The notes: generated by a model not told the origin, from the letters alone. Counted from the stretch's first letter, positions 1 to 9,505 are shown. The stretch is 64,000 nt of DNA from Alphaproteobacteria bacterium (GCA_018823325.1 JAHJIJ010000030.1:248001-312000), one strand, 5' to 3'. Numbers and translations: made by a program.

Positions 1-592
1 GGCGGGGATCAGCACGGCGAAGATCTTCGAGATCGCCACGGCGTTCCGCGCGCGTCATCCGGAAACGCCGCTGGTGCTTATGGGCTATGCCAACCCGATG
101 ACCATCCGTGGCGCCGACTGGTTCGCAGGCGAGTGCGCGAAAGCCGGTGTCGATGGCGTGATCTGCGTCGATATTCCGCCCGAGGAAGATGCCGAGCTTG
201 GCCCGGCGCTGCGCGGCGCGGGCGTGTCCCTCATCCGGCTCGCCACACCGACCACGGATGCTGCGCGCCTGCCTGCTGTGCTGGAGGGCGCCTCGGGCTT
301 CCTCTATTATGTCTCCGTCGCCGGGATCACCGGGCTGCAGCAGGCCGCGCAGACCAGCATTGAGGCTGCCGTTGCCAAGCTCAAGGCCGCAACCGATCTG
401 CCCATCGCCGTCGGCTTTGGCGTTCGCACGCCCGAGCAGGCCGCCGCAATTGGCGCCGTGGCCGATGGCGTGGTCGTCGGCTCGGCCATTGTCGATCTCA
501 TAGCCAAGCATGGCGCCGATGCCGCCGGCCCGGTCCGCGATTTCGTGGCGACCCTGCGCGCCGCGCTCAATGAAAGGGAGAAAGCCGCATGA
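1..592 (+). CDS. trpA: Tryptophan synthase alpha subunit, 5' end missing
   Basis: TrpA cleaves indole-3-glycerol phosphate to indole and glyceraldehyde-3-phosphate, in complex with TrpB in the cytoplasm. The open frame runs in from the window edge (first full codon at base 2) and gives 196 residues, so roughly the first 70 residues are missing. Visible landmarks are [11 protein letters not shown] near the start of the fragment, [24 protein letters not shown] and the phosphate-binding GFGVRTPEQ near the end. The catalytic Glu and Asp of the family lie in the missing part. The stop overlaps the accD start by 4 bases (ATGA), so the two are co-transcribed. trpB is expected just upstream, outside the window. 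Confidence 0.95.
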   Translation, partial: AGISTAKIFEIATAFRARHPETPLVLMGYANPMTIRGADWFAGECAKAGVDGVICVDIPPEEDAELGPALRGAGVSLIRLATPTTDAARLPAVLEGASGFLYYVSVAGITGLQQAAQTSIEAAVAKLKAATDLPIAVGFGVRTPEQAAAIGAVADGVVVGSAIVDLIAKHGADAAGPVRDFVATLRAALNEREKAA

Positions 593-1443
593 GCTGGCTC
601 AACCGCGTCCGCAATGTCCTGCCCTTCATCGCGAAGAAGACGGAGACGCCGGACAATCTCTGGCACAAGTGCACCAGTTGCGGCCAGATGATCTTCCAGA
701 AGGAGTGGGACGAGAATCTCTCCGTCTGTCCACGCTGCGATCATCATGGCCGGATCGGCCCGCAGACCCGCTTTGCCCATATCTTCGATGACGGCAGCCT
801 GCGCGTCATCGCCGCACCGCCGGTCAAGGAAGACCCGCTCAAGTTCCGCGATTCCAAGCGCTATACGGATCGGCTGAAGGCCGCCCGCGCGCAAACCGGC
901 GATCAGGATGCGCTCATCAACGCCTTCGGGCGGATCGAGGGTCAGCCCGCCGTCGTCGGCGTCCAGAACTTCGCCTTCATGGGCGGATCGATGGGCACCG
1001 CCGTCGGCGCGGCATTCGTCGCGGGCGTGCAGGAAGCGATTGCGCAGTCCTGCCCCTACATCATCTTCACCGCGGCGGGCGGCGCGCGGATGCAGGAAGG
1101 CATTCTTTCCCTCATGCAGATGCCCCGCGCGACCGTCGCGGTGCAGCAGCTGCGCGCGGCGGGCCTGCCCTACATCGTCGTGCTGACCGATCCCACGACC
1201 GGCGGCGTGACCGCCAGCTATGCCATGCTCGGCGACATCCAGATCGCCGAGCCCAACGCGCTCATCGCCTTCGCCGGCGCCCGCGTCATCGAGAACACCA
1301 TTCGCGAGAAGCTGCCCGAGGGCTTCCAGCGCGCCGAATATCTGCTTGAGCACGGCATGATTGACATGGTGACGCATCGCAAGGAAATGAAGGCGACGCT
1401 GGCCAAGACGATCGACTATCTGACGGCGAAGCGAGCGGCATAA
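589..1443 (+). CDS. accD: Acetyl-CoA carboxylase carboxyltransferase subunit beta
   Basis: AccD is the beta half of the carboxyltransferase that makes malonyl-CoA for fatty acid synthesis. The 284-residue protein has the usual AccD length. It opens with the zinc ribbon: Cys28, Cys31, Cys47 and Cys50 in C-x2-C-x15-C-x2-C spacing. The crotonase-fold transferase domain follows, with the family motifs [23 protein letters not shown] and [13 protein letters not shown]. The ATG lies inside the trpA stop (ATGA), which indicates translational coupling. A trpA-accD-folC order is common in alphaproteobacteria. Confidence 0.98.
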   Translation: MSWLNRVRNVLPFIAKKTETPDNLWHKCTSCGQMIFQKEWDENLSVCPRCDHHGRIGPQTRFAHIFDDGSLRVIAAPPVKEDPLKFRDSKRYTDRLKAARAQTGDQDALINAFGRIEGQPAVVGVQNFAFMGGSMGTAVGAAFVAGVQEAIAQSCPYIIFTAAGGARMQEGILSLMQMPRATVAVQQLRAAGLPYIVVLTDPTTGGVTASYAMLGDIQIAEPNALIAFAGARVIENTIREKLPEGFQRAEYLLEHGMIDMVTHRKEMKATLAKTIDYLTAKRAA

Positions 1444-1538
1444 CAAACCACTGATTTCCGTTCCGTCCGAGACCCATGCCCTGCCCCGGCGGCAGAGCCC
1501 GGCTCTCGCCGGTCGGCAGATGATCCAGAGACCGCGCC

Positions 1539-2876
1539 ATGGCTGACCACGCCGTATCCGATCACCCCGCCGTGCAGGCGCAACTCGATCGCCTGATGGC
1601 GCTCTCGCCGGGGCGGGACGTGCTCGGGCTGGAGCGGATCACCGAGCTGGTCCGTCGCCTGGGCAATCCACATCTGGAGATGCCGCCGGTCTTCCATGTC
1701 GCGGGCACCAACGGCAAGGGATCGACCTGCGCTTATCTGCGCGCCGCGCTGGAAGCGGACGGCAAGAGCGTCCACGTCTTCACGTCGCCGCATCTGGTGC
1801 GGTTCAACGAACGCATCCGCCTGGCGGGCACGCTGATCGACGACGATACGCTCGCCCGCGCGCTGGAGCAGGTGCTGGACGTCGGTGGCGATCTCAATGC
1901 CAGCTTCTTCGAGATCACCACGGCCGCCGCATTCATGCTGTTCGCCACGGTCCCCGCTGACGCCTGCGTGATCGAAGTCGGCCTGGGCGGCCGGCTGGAT
2001 GCGACCAATGTGATCCGCACGCCCGTCGCCTGCGGCATCGCCTCCCTCGCCATCGATCATGAAAGCTTCCTGCTCGCGCCCGATCATGACGTGCCGGAAG
2101 ACCCCCTCTGCCGCATCGCCTTCGAGAAGGCTGGCATCGCGAAGTCCGGCGCCCCGCTGATCACGCAGCATTATCGTCCGGCCATGAACGCAACCATTGC
2201 GCGCGTGGCGGACAAGGCCGGCGCAACCCACATGCCGCGCGGACGCAGCTGGGATATTGCCGAATATCAGGGCCAGCTTCATTATCGCGACGAGGCGGGC
2301 CGGATTGAACTGCCCATGCCGCGCATGCACGGCGCGCACCAGATCGCCAATCTCGGCCTCGCGATCGCCATGCTGCGTCACCAGCAAGCCGTGCCGCTGC
2401 CCGAGGCCGCGCTGCGCGCGGCGCCGCTCTGGGCGCAATGGCCCGCGCGCATGCAGCGCCTTGAGGGCGGCCCCCTCAATGCCATGCTGCCGGGCCGGAC
2501 GCTGATCCTCGATGGTGGCCATAATCCGGATGCCGGCAAGGCGCTGGCCGAAGCACTGCGCGAGAGCCGCCTCGCCGAGACGGGCATCGATCTGGTCACC
2601 GGCATGCTCTCCAACAAGGATGTGACCGGCTTCCTCAAGCCCCTGCGCCCGCTCATCCGTTCGATCCGCTCACTGCCGGTGCCGGGACATGAGCACCACG
2701 GGCCGGAGGTGTTCGCGGATGTGGCACGGCAGTGGGAAATCCCGCATCGCAGCTTCACCACCATCCGCGAGGCACTGACCGACGTTGCCGCCGGCCCGCC
2801 GCGCACGGTCCTGATTGCAGGCACGCTCTATCTCGCCGGGCAGGTTCTCGTGGCGAACGATCAGCCGCCGGTCTGA
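1539..2876 (+). CDS. folC: Bifunctional folylpolyglutamate/dihydrofolate synthase
   Basis: FolC adds glutamate to dihydropteroate and to tetrahydrofolates. It is a cytoplasmic, ATP-dependent Mur-ligase-fold enzyme. The 445 residues match the family length. The ATP loop GTNGKGS is at residues 56-62, followed by FTSPHLVRFNERIR, EVGLGGRLDATN and the C-terminal-domain landmark LILDGGHNPDAG. It starts 95 bases after accD on the same strand and is probably part of the same transcription unit. It ends 9 bases before the convergent permease gene. Confidence 0.97.
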   Translation: MADHAVSDHPAVQAQLDRLMALSPGRDVLGLERITELVRRLGNPHLEMPPVFHVAGTNGKGSTCAYLRAALEADGKSVHVFTSPHLVRFNERIRLAGTLIDDDTLARALEQVLDVGGDLNASFFEITTAAAFMLFATVPADACVIEVGLGGRLDATNVIRTPVACGIASLAIDHESFLLAPDHDVPEDPLCRIAFEKAGIAKSGAPLITQHYRPAMNATIARVADKAGATHMPRGRSWDIAEYQGQLHYRDEAGRIELPMPRMHGAHQIANLGLAIAMLRHQQAVPLPEAALRAAPLWAQWPARMQRLEGGPLNAMLPGRTLILDGGHNPDAGKALAEALRESRLAETGIDLVTGMLSNKDVTGFLKPLRPLIRSIRSLPVPGHEHHGPEVFADVARQWEIPHRSFTTIREALTDVAAGPPRTVLIAGTLYLAGQVLVANDQPPV

Positions 2877-2885
2877 GGCCGCTGG

Positions 2886-4244
2886 CTAGTCGTCCTGCGT
2901 GCTGGGTTGTCGCACGGACTCAACGACAAAGCCCTTCTTCCACATGATCCAGAGCAACAGCATTCCCGGGATGGCGACGACCACCGTGAACGCCCAGAAG
3001 CCGACCCATCCGAGGCCCTCGGCCAGATAGCCGGACGGCGTAGAAAGCCACGTCCGCCCCACTGCTGCAAAGGAGGAGAGCAGCGCGAATTGCGTCGCGG
3101 TGTAAGCCAGGCTGGAAAGGCCGGACAAATACGTCACGAACACGGTGAGGCCGATACCGCTGGTGAAATTCTCCGTGCCGACGGCCAGCGCCAGCATCGG
3201 AGTCGAATGACCAACCATCGCCAGCACGCAGAACAGCAGGTTTGAAACCATCATCAACGCGCCGGAGATAAACAGCGCCCGCCCCATGCCCAGCCGGGCG
3301 ATGAACGGTGCGCCGAGCGCCGAGCCCGCGATCAGCGCCGCAAACCCGACAAACTTGTTCACCGTCACATATTCGGTATCCGTGAAGCCCAGCTCCACGA
3401 TCATCGGCGCAAGCATCACCTGCCCCATGGCATCGCCGATCTTGTAGATCAGCACGAAGCCGAGGACCAGGAAGGCGCCGTGGCGGGTAAGAAACTCGCG
3501 GAACGGATTGACGATCGTCTCCTTGAGCCAGCTTCCCATTGCCAGCCCCTCGCGCACCGCGCGATGCTCCATATAGCGCCCCGGCCCGGCGAACAGCGCG
3601 CCGATGGCCGCCGGGAGCACGCAGAAGGCCGTGATGCCATAAGCGACCGCCCAGCCCAGCCCTGCGCCTTCCGTAGAAGCAAGGAAGATCGTGCCCGCGC
3701 CCGCCAGCAGATTGCCGGTGCGATAGCCGAATTGGTTCATTGCCGTGCCGTGCGGCAGCTCATCCTCGCTCAGGATCTCGATGCGATAGGCATCGATCAC
3801 GATATCCTGCGTGGCCGAGAGGAACGCGACGGCAATCGCCCAGAGCGCAAAGCGCGTCAGATCGGTCCCGGGATCGCTGGCGCCCAATTGCCAGATCGCC
3901 ATGAACAGCAGTGCCTGAATGAAGAACAGCCACGCCCGGCGCTGACCGAAGAGGCGCGTGAGCACCGGCAGCGGCACTTTGTCGACGAGTGGCGCCCAGA
4001 GGAATTTGAGCGTGTAGGGCGTCGTCAGACCGATCGCGAAGCCGATGGTGGATTTGTCGATCCCGACCTTGGAGAGCCAGAAGGTCATCGTTGCCAGCAG
4101 CAGCGTCAGCGGAAAGCCGCTCGAAATGCCGAGCAGGAACGCCACGAAGGGCATGGGGCGCAGATAGGGCCGGAAGCTGGGAACGAAGAAACCGCTCGCC
4201 ACGACCGCACCGACGATCAGGGCGAAAATGAGTGTCTGCGACAT
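2886..4244 (-). CDS. AmpG-like MFS permease (muropeptide transporter family)
   Basis: This is a 452-residue, very hydrophobic inner-membrane protein of the major facilitator superfamily. The early segment FLLGISSGFPLTLLLATMTFWLSK-like, the GIDKSTIGFAIG stretch and FLWAPLVDKVPLP are typical of AmpG permeases, which import anhydromuropeptides for cell-wall recycling. TMs are spread along the whole length, with a cytoplasmic loop near the middle (about residues 220-250). No beta-lactamase or amidase gene lies nearby, so the muropeptide substrate rests on family resemblance only. The gene converges on folC. Confidence 0.85.
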   Translation of the reverse strand: MSQTLIFALIVGAVVASGFFVPSFRPYLRPMPFVAFLLGISSGFPLTLLLATMTFWLSKVGIDKSTIGFAIGLTTPYTLKFLWAPLVDKVPLPVLTRLFGQRRAWLFFIQALLFMAIWQLGASDPGTDLTRFALWAIAVAFLSATQDIVIDAYRIEILSEDELPHGTAMNQFGYRTGNLLAGAGTIFLASTEGAGLGWAVAYGITAFCVLPAAIGALFAGPGRYMEHRAVREGLAMGSWLKETIVNPFREFLTRHGAFLVLGFVLIYKIGDAMGQVMLAPMIVELGFTDTEYVTVNKFVGFAALIAGSALGAPFIARLGMGRALFISGALMMVSNLLFCVLAMVGHSTPMLALAVGTENFTSGIGLTVFVTYLSGLSSLAYTATQFALLSSFAAVGRTWLSTPSGYLAEGLGWVGFWAFTVVVAIPGMLLLWIMWKKGFVVESVRQPSTQDD

Positions 4245-4335
4245 GCGCGCTCCCGGCTGCTGTGGACAAGCGGCAGTCTTATCTGCCCGTGCGCGAAATC
4301 AAAGCGGTGTTTTGCAGGGCGCGGCGGCCCGATGC

Positions 4336-4773
4336 TTACGCCCGCTGAAACAGCGTGAGCCCCGGCGGCAATCGTCCGGGCGCGCGTCCACCGATCAGCC
4401 GCTCGCACACATTGATCGCGCGGACGAGATCGCGCGGTTGAAACGGCTTGGTCAGGCAGCCAAGCGCAATGTCCTGCTCCATCGCTTCCTCGGGGCACTG
4501 TGCCGTGGCGAAAAGCACGGCAATGCCAAGCTCGCGGGCATGGCGGGCCAGCTCCAGGCCGGAACGAACGCCAGCAAGGCGCACATCGGTCACAACCAGA
4601 TCGACGGCACCCTGTTGCAGGATGATTGCGGTCGCCTCGCGGAAGCGATCGACGGTGGCCACCACTTCATAGCCCGCCGTTTGCAGCGTGTGCTCTTCGT
4701 CAAAGGCAAGCAGCGGCTCATCCTCAACAATGAGGATGCGGCGAATGCGCTGCGTATCCTTCGAGAAAAACAT
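4336..4773 (-). CDS. Orphan single-domain response regulator
   Basis: The 145-residue protein is a lone CheY-like receiver. The acidic pair is in LIVEDEP (Glu17, Asp18), the phospho-acceptor is Asp63 in VVTDVRLAG, and the conserved Lys109 is in LTKPFQ. There is no output domain and no kinase gene next to it, so it probably acts through protein-protein contact or as a phosphate sink in a phosphorelay. The ATG at 4773 was chosen because it directly precedes the receiver fold. A longer frame upstream is arginine/cysteine-rich and looks like read-through of noncoding DNA. Confidence 0.85.
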   Translation of the reverse strand: MFFSKDTQRIRRILIVEDEPLLAFDEEHTLQTAGYEVVATVDRFREATAIILQQGAVDLVVTDVRLAGVRSGLELARHARELGIAVLFATAQCPEEAMEQDIALGCLTKPFQPRDLVRAINVCERLIGGRAPGRLPPGLTLFQRA

Positions 4774-4908
4774 TGCCGCCTCATCCCTGTTGCGCCAAAC
4801 CCGCAGACTGAAAACGGATCGATCCCGACGCGCAAAAACGCTAGGTCGCGCGCCTGTGATTCGCCAGTGCAGCGATGACACAGCTGCCCCAAAAACGGAC
4901 AATAAACC

Positions 4909-5778
4909 TTGCCGAACACTCGTGGACCCTCCGGACCCCGCCGCCCTCAGCGGCCAGCAGCAGCGGCACCGGGCCGCCGCGCCCGCCCCACGACCCCACG
5001 TCGGGGCGCCGGGCGTGTCGCACCGCAAGTCCGTCAGGCAGCCGAGGACGGCTCTGCGCGCGAGGGTGAGCGCATTGCCAAGCTGCTCGCCCGCGCGGGC
5101 GTCGCCTCCCGCCGCGATGTCGAGCGCATGATCGCCGAAGGCCGCATTGCGCTGAACGGCGAGCCGGTCGAGACGCCCGCAACTCTGCTCAAGTCGCTCC
5201 GCGGGGTGACGGTGGACGGCAATGCCGTGAAGGAACCCAGCCCTGCGCGGCTATTCCTGTTTCACAAGCCCGCCGGTCTGCTTACCACCGCCAAGGACCC
5301 CGCTGGCCGTCCGACGATCTACGATCGTCTGCCCGCCGATCTGCCGCGCGTGATGCCGGTCGGCCGGCTCGATCTGAATACCGAGGGCCTGCTGCTCCTT
5401 ACCACGGATGGCGAACTCAAGCGCCAGCTGGAGCTGCCCGCCACCGGCGTCGAGCGCACCTATCGCGCGCGGGCGTTCGGCACCGTGAGCCAGGCCCAGT
5501 TGGAAGAGCTGATCGACGGCGTCGAGATCGATGGCATGCGCTACGGCAAGATCGACGCCAATCTGGAGCGGCGGACGGGCGCCAACCAGTGGATTGAGTT
5601 GACGCTGACCGAAGGCAAGAACCGGGAGGTCAGGCGGGTCCTCGAGTATCTGGGGGTCAAGGTAAATCGGCTCCTGCGCACGCGCTATGGCCCCTTCGTT
5701 CTGGGCGATTCGAAGCCGGGTGAGATCGTCGAAGTGAAGCAGGTCGATCTCATCAAGTTCCGCAAGACACTCAAATGA
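4909..5778 (+). CDS. rluB: 23S rRNA pseudouridine synthase, RluB/RsuA family
   Basis: This enzyme isomerises a uridine in large-subunit rRNA to pseudouridine. Residues 54-100 form an S4 RNA-binding domain (ERIAKLLARAGVASRR...). The catalytic GRLD motif is at 152-155 with Asp155 as nucleophile, and NREVRRVLEYLG near the C-terminus is typical of RluB/RluE/RsuA. The first ~50 residues are Pro/Arg/Ala-rich and look disordered. The only early start in frame is TTG at 4909, straight after an in-frame stop and without a clear ribosome site, so the true start is uncertain. RsmD follows after 16 bases, making an rRNA-modification pair. Confidence 0.9.
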   Translation: MPNTRGPSGPRRPQRPAAAAPGRRARPTTPRRGAGRVAPQVRQAAEDGSAREGERIAKLLARAGVASRRDVERMIAEGRIALNGEPVETPATLLKSLRGVTVDGNAVKEPSPARLFLFHKPAGLLTTAKDPAGRPTIYDRLPADLPRVMPVGRLDLNTEGLLLLTTDGELKRQLELPATGVERTYRARAFGTVSQAQLEELIDGVEIDGMRYGKIDANLERRTGANQWIELTLTEGKNREVRRVLEYLGVKVNRLLRTRYGPFVLGDSKPGEIVEVKQVDLIKFRKTLK

Positions 5779-5794
5779 AGATGATCGCAGGCCA

Positions 5795-6358
5795 ATGAGA
5801 ATTATTGCAGGACAATGGCGCGGCCGTACGCTGGTGGCCCCCAAGGGAGACGCCACGCGCCCCACCGCAGACCGCACGCGTGAGACCCTGTTTTCCATGC
5901 TGACTAGCCGGCTGGGTTCGTTCGAGGGTCTGGCCGTTGGCGATTTCTTCGCAGGATCGGGCGCACTCGGGTTTGAGGCCCTGTCGCGCGGCGCAGCCTC
6001 GTGCCTGTTCGTGGAACGGGATCGGGACGCCGTCGCGGCACTGCGTACCAATGCAGAAAAGCTCGGTCTCGCGCGCCCGGACATTCGCCAGAACGACGTT
6101 CTCGCGCTGGGCAAGGCGTCCGCGCCGCTAGACGTCATCTTCATGGACCCGCCCTACGGCACCGGCGCGGGTGCCGTCGCACTCGACAAGCTGGGCCGGC
6201 TCGGCTGGGTAGGCCCCGGAAGCTGGATCAGCATCGAGACCGAGAAGCGCGAGACACTGGAGATCAAGGGTTTCGAATGCGAAGCCGAGCGTGTCGTCGG
6301 CAAGGCAAAGATCCATTTGCTGAGGCCGATTCCGCTATCGGAACCGGCCCCGGAATAA
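5795..6358 (+). CDS. rsmD: 16S rRNA (guanine(966)-N2)-methyltransferase
   Basis: RsmD methylates G966 of 16S rRNA using S-adenosylmethionine. At 187 residues it has the usual family length. MRIIAGQWRGR at the N-terminus is the family signature, DFFAGSGALGFEALSRGA (about residues 50-67) is the SAM-binding loop, and MDPPYG (DPPY at 118-121) is the N2-guanine methyltransferase motif. It sits 16 bases after the pseudouridine synthase on the same strand, so the two are likely co-expressed. Confidence 0.95.
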   Translation: MRIIAGQWRGRTLVAPKGDATRPTADRTRETLFSMLTSRLGSFEGLAVGDFFAGSGALGFEALSRGAASCLFVERDRDAVAALRTNAEKLGLARPDIRQNDVLALGKASAPLDVIFMDPPYGTGAGAVALDKLGRLGWVGPGSWISIETEKRETLEIKGFECEAERVVGKAKIHLLRPIPLSEPAPE

Positions 6359-6364
6359 AGTGAC

Positions 6365-6883
6365 TTACTGCCCGCCGGGGTTGCGACAGCCGTCCGTCAC
6401 GGTGCGCGAGCAAACCGGATAATCCTCCGGCGGCTGCGGAACGGACTGCATGACCGGGCGCTGCGGCATCATGTTGACCTGCGGTCCCCCAGCCGTGGGG
6501 TTTGGACTGCTCGGCATGGCCGTGCTGCCTGGCGGCACAGTCCCCGGCGTGCCCGGCATCGTCGTGCCCGGCATGGGCCTGTCCGGCATCGTTGTATTGG
6601 GGGGCGTAGCCGGGGGCGGCGTCCCCGGCATGCTGTCGTTTTGCGGCATCGTGGTGGTAGGGGGCACGGTGCTGGGGGGCATATTGCTATGCGGAGGCAT
6701 AGTCTCGGTGCCGCCCGGCATGGTCGATCCCGGCGGCACATTTGGGCCCGGCGTGCCGCCCGGCATCGGGGCAGTGGAAGACGGTGGCGTGGCTGGACCG
6801 CCAGCAAGTGGCATATCCTGCGCATGCGCGGCGAAGGCCAGAGCCGATGCGGCACCACAGGCGAATAAGGTCGAGAAACGCAT
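6365..6883 (-). CDS. Secreted Pro/Met/Gly/Thr-rich low-complexity protein
   Basis: This 172-residue protein is not assigned to a known family. It begins with a clear signal peptide (MRFSTLFACGAASALAFAAHAQ, cleavage after about residue 20), so it should be periplasmic or surface-exposed. Most of the mature part is made of short degenerate units such as TMPGT, TMPG and STMPP, rich in Pro, Gly, Met, Thr and Ser. The C-terminus carries two cysteines (YPVCSRTVTDGC) that could form a disulfide. The ATG at 6883 is preceded by AAGGAGGA at good spacing. It converges on rsmD with a 6-base gap. The repeats may be structural or metal-binding, but no function is shown. Confidence 0.75.
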   Translation of the reverse strand: MRFSTLFACGAASALAFAAHAQDMPLAGGPATPPSSTAPMPGGTPGPNVPPGSTMPGGTETMPPHSNMPPSTVPPTTTMPQNDSMPGTPPPATPPNTTMPDRPMPGTTMPGTPGTVPPGSTAMPSSPNPTAGGPQVNMMPQRPVMQSVPQPPEDYPVCSRTVTDGCRNPGGQ

Positions 6884-7056
6884 GAAAGCATCCTCCTTGG
6901 ATGATAGTTGTTCCGGAGGATGAAATCCGGCAGCGCAGGCGCCGTTCCCTCGGCTAGTCCTTCCCTCTGCCCGCATGAGACCTTATCGCGGCGAAGCGGT
7001 GGGCCAGCGGGTCAAGGCCCTTGCTCTCCTCCCGTCCGTTCCCTAGCTGTTCGCCT

Positions 7057-9333
7057 GTGACTGATCCTCTGCCCGCCCCCTCTCCGAGCGATCCGCCCTA
7101 TCTTCAGGGCCTCAACGCGCCGCAGCGCGAGGCCGTGCTGACGACCGAAGGCCCCGTGCTGGTGCTGGCGGGCGCTGGCACTGGCAAGACGGCGGCGCTG
7201 ACCGCGCGGCTTGCCCATCTCGTCGCCACGCGCCGCGCCTGGCCGTCCGAGATCCTCTGCGTCACCTTCACCAACAAGGCCGCGCGCGAGATGCGCGAGC
7301 GCGTCGGGCGGATGATCGGCGAGGCTGTCGAGGGGATGCCCTGGCTCGGCACGTTCCACTCCGTCTGCGCCAAGATGCTGCGCCGCCATGCCGAACTGGT
7401 CGGGCTGCAGAGCAACTTCACGATTCTGGATACGGACGACCAGCTTCGCCTGATGAAGCAGATCATCGTCGCCGAAGGGATTGACGAGAAGCGCTTTACG
7501 GCCCGCGCACTCGCCGGGCTGATCGACAAGTGGAAGAACAAGGGCCTCACCCCCGGCGAGATCGACGCGGGCGAGAGCGAGGCGTTCGCCAATGGCAAGG
7601 GCGCGGCGATCTACGCACTCTATCAGGCCCGCCTGCGCACGCTCAACGCCTGCGATTTCGGCGATCTGCTGCTGCACATGCTGACGATCTTCAAGACCGA
7701 TCGCGAGGTGCTGGAGCAATATCAGCAGCGCTTCCGCTACATCATGGTCGACGAGTATCAGGACACCAACACCAGCCAGTATCTCTGGCTGCGGCTGCTG
7801 GCCCAGCAGCGCAAGAACATCTGCTGTGTGGGCGATGACGACCAGAGCATCTATAGCTGGCGCGGCGCGGAAGTGGCGAACATCCTGCGCTTCGAGCGGG
7901 ACTTCCCCGGCGCGACGATCATCCGGCTGGAGCAGAATTACCGCTCGACGCCGCACATTCTCGCAGCGGCCTCCGGCGTCATCGCGCAGAATGGCGGGCG
8001 GCTCGGTAAGACCTTGTGGACGCAGGAAGCCGAGGGCGAGAAGCTGCGCGTCATCGGCGTGTGGGACGGGCCGGAAGAGGCCCGACGCGTGGGTGAGGAA
8101 ATCGAGTCGCTGGAGCGGCAGGGCGTCAGTGCCGACAAGATCGCCATCCTCGTGCGCGCCTCCTTCCAGACCCGCGAGTTCGAGGACCGCTTCATCCAGA
8201 TCGGCGTGCCTTACCGGATCATCGGCGGTTTCCGCTTCTATGAGCGCGCCGAAATCCGCGATGCGCTCGCTTATCTGCGCCTCGTCAACCAGCCCGCCGA
8301 CGATCTCGCCTTCGAGCGGATCGTCAACGTGCCCAAGCGCGGCCTTGGCGACAAGGCAGTCGAGAAGGTCCACCGCCTCGCCCGCGCGATGAACGAGCCG
8401 CTGACCAGCGCCGCCGCGCGCATTCTCGATTCGGATGAACTCACCCCGCAGGCGCGCCGCTCGCTTGGCCGCTTCATTGGCGATCTCGCCCGCTGGCGCG
8501 ACCTCGCCACCGCGATGAACCATGCCGATCTCGCCCGGCAGATCCTCGATGAGAGCGGCTACACCACCGCCCTGCAGGCCGAGCGTACCACCGAGGCAAG
8601 CGGGCGGCTGGAGAACCTCCAGGAACTCACCCGCGCCATGGAGGAATATGAGACGCTCGGCGCCTTCCTCGAGCATGTCAGCCTCGTCATGGACAATGAG
8701 GCGCAGGCCTATGAAGCCAAGGTCACGCTGATGACCATCCACGCCGCCAAGGGTCTGGAGTTCGACACCGTGTTCCTTGCCGGCTGGGAAGACGGGCTCT
8801 TCCCCTCGCAGCGCGCGCTGGACGAAGGCGGCCTCGCCAGCCTCGAGGAAGAGCGCCGCCTCGCTTATGTCGCGATCACCCGCGCGCGGCAGCGCTGCAT
8901 CATCCTCCATGCCGCCAATCGCCGCGTCTATGGCCAGTGGACCAGCTCCATCCCCTCCCGCTTCATCGGCGAATTGCCCAAGGAAACGGTGGACGAGGAA
9001 AACACCATGTCCGGCGGCGCGAGCCTGTGGCGCGCCAACTGGTCGGAGCGGGACGATCCGTTCGCCAATGTCGCGCGTGGCTCGGGCCGTGGACCGGGCT
9101 GGCAGCGGGCGCAGGGCCAGTTCTCCCGCGAGCCGACGCGGATCGTCGAGGCACGGCAAAGTGCCGTCAGCCTCGGCAACAAGGGGCGTAGCGATGTCAG
9201 CATCGGCACGCGCGTGTTCCACCAGAAATTCGGTTACGGCACCGTCACCGGCATCGAAGGCAACAAGCTGGAAATCGATTTTGAGCAGGCCGGCGCCAAG
9301 CGCGTGCTGGACAGCTTCATCAGTCCTGTTTGA
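7057..9333 (+). CDS. uvrD: ATP-dependent DNA helicase, UvrD/PcrA type (superfamily 1)
   Basis: This is a 3'-5' DNA helicase for nucleotide-excision and mismatch repair. All SF1A motifs are visible: LNAPQREAV (Q motif), Walker A GAGTGKT at about residues 39-45, DEYQDTN (Walker B), GDDDQSIYSWRGA, EQNYRSTPHIL, MTIHAAKGLEF and VAITRARQR. The extreme C-terminus (FHQKFGYGTVTGIEGNKLEIDFE) is the PcrA/UvrD tudor-like tail that contacts RNA polymerase. GTG at 7057 gives 758 residues. An in-frame TTG at 7021 would add 12 residues without family support. Confidence 0.95.
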   Translation: MTDPLPAPSPSDPPYLQGLNAPQREAVLTTEGPVLVLAGAGTGKTAALTARLAHLVATRRAWPSEILCVTFTNKAAREMRERVGRMIGEAVEGMPWLGTFHSVCAKMLRRHAELVGLQSNFTILDTDDQLRLMKQIIVAEGIDEKRFTARALAGLIDKWKNKGLTPGEIDAGESEAFANGKGAAIYALYQARLRTLNACDFGDLLLHMLTIFKTDREVLEQYQQRFRYIMVDEYQDTNTSQYLWLRLLAQQRKNICCVGDDDQSIYSWRGAEVANILRFERDFPGATIIRLEQNYRSTPHILAAASGVIAQNGGRLGKTLWTQEAEGEKLRVIGVWDGPEEARRVGEEIESLERQGVSADKIAILVRASFQTREFEDRFIQIGVPYRIIGGFRFYERAEIRDALAYLRLVNQPADDLAFERIVNVPKRGLGDKAVEKVHRLARAMNEPLTSAAARILDSDELTPQARRSLGRFIGDLARWRDLATAMNHADLARQILDESGYTTALQAERTTEASGRLENLQELTRAMEEYETLGAFLEHVSLVMDNEAQAYEAKVTLMTIHAAKGLEFDTVFLAGWEDGLFPSQRALDEGGLASLEEERRLAYVAITRARQRCIILHAANRRVYGQWTSSIPSRFIGELPKETVDEENTMSGGASLWRANWSERDDPFANVARGSGRGPGWQRAQGQFSREPTRIVEARQSAVSLGNKGRSDVSIGTRVFHQKFGYGTVTGIEGNKLEIDFEQAGAKRVLDSFISPV

Positions 9334-9465
9334 CGAGGTGTGATCGCTGCGCCGCAGATCTACATCGAAGTTAATAGGCCCTATATTTTTTGATGACTTG
9401 TTAACCACGTTCTCTTAGGCGGGAGCCGCGACCCGAAGGGCGCTGGCAAACCCAGTGCTCCAACT

Positions 9466-9505
9466 CGGCCCGGCGGAGCGTGGGTTCCTGCCGGGCCGTT
9501 TTTTT
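9466..9505 (+). terminator. Strong intrinsic terminator
   Basis: A perfect 9-bp stem (CGGCCCGGC at 9466-9474 with GCCGGGCCG at 9490-9498) is followed by seven T residues (9499-9505). It lies 133 bases after the helicase stop and 100 bases before the MFS gene. It could end the helicase transcript or a separate small RNA that starts in the AT-rich patch around 9371-9415. Confidence 0.85.

Noticed and set aside
307..1446. Long minus-strand open frame antisense to accD (379 codons)
   Set aside because: It mirrors the codon structure of accD, has no recognisable domain, and is biased to His, Arg, Asp and Gly as expected for an antisense shadow in GC-rich DNA.
3480..4358. 292-codon plus-strand open frame antisense to the AmpG-like permease
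   Set aside because: The composition is extreme (Arg, Glu, Gln, His) and the opposite strand encodes a convincing multi-helix permease.
7012..9408. 798-codon minus-strand open frame
   Set aside because: Fully antisense to a UvrD helicase with all motifs intact. No domain of its own.
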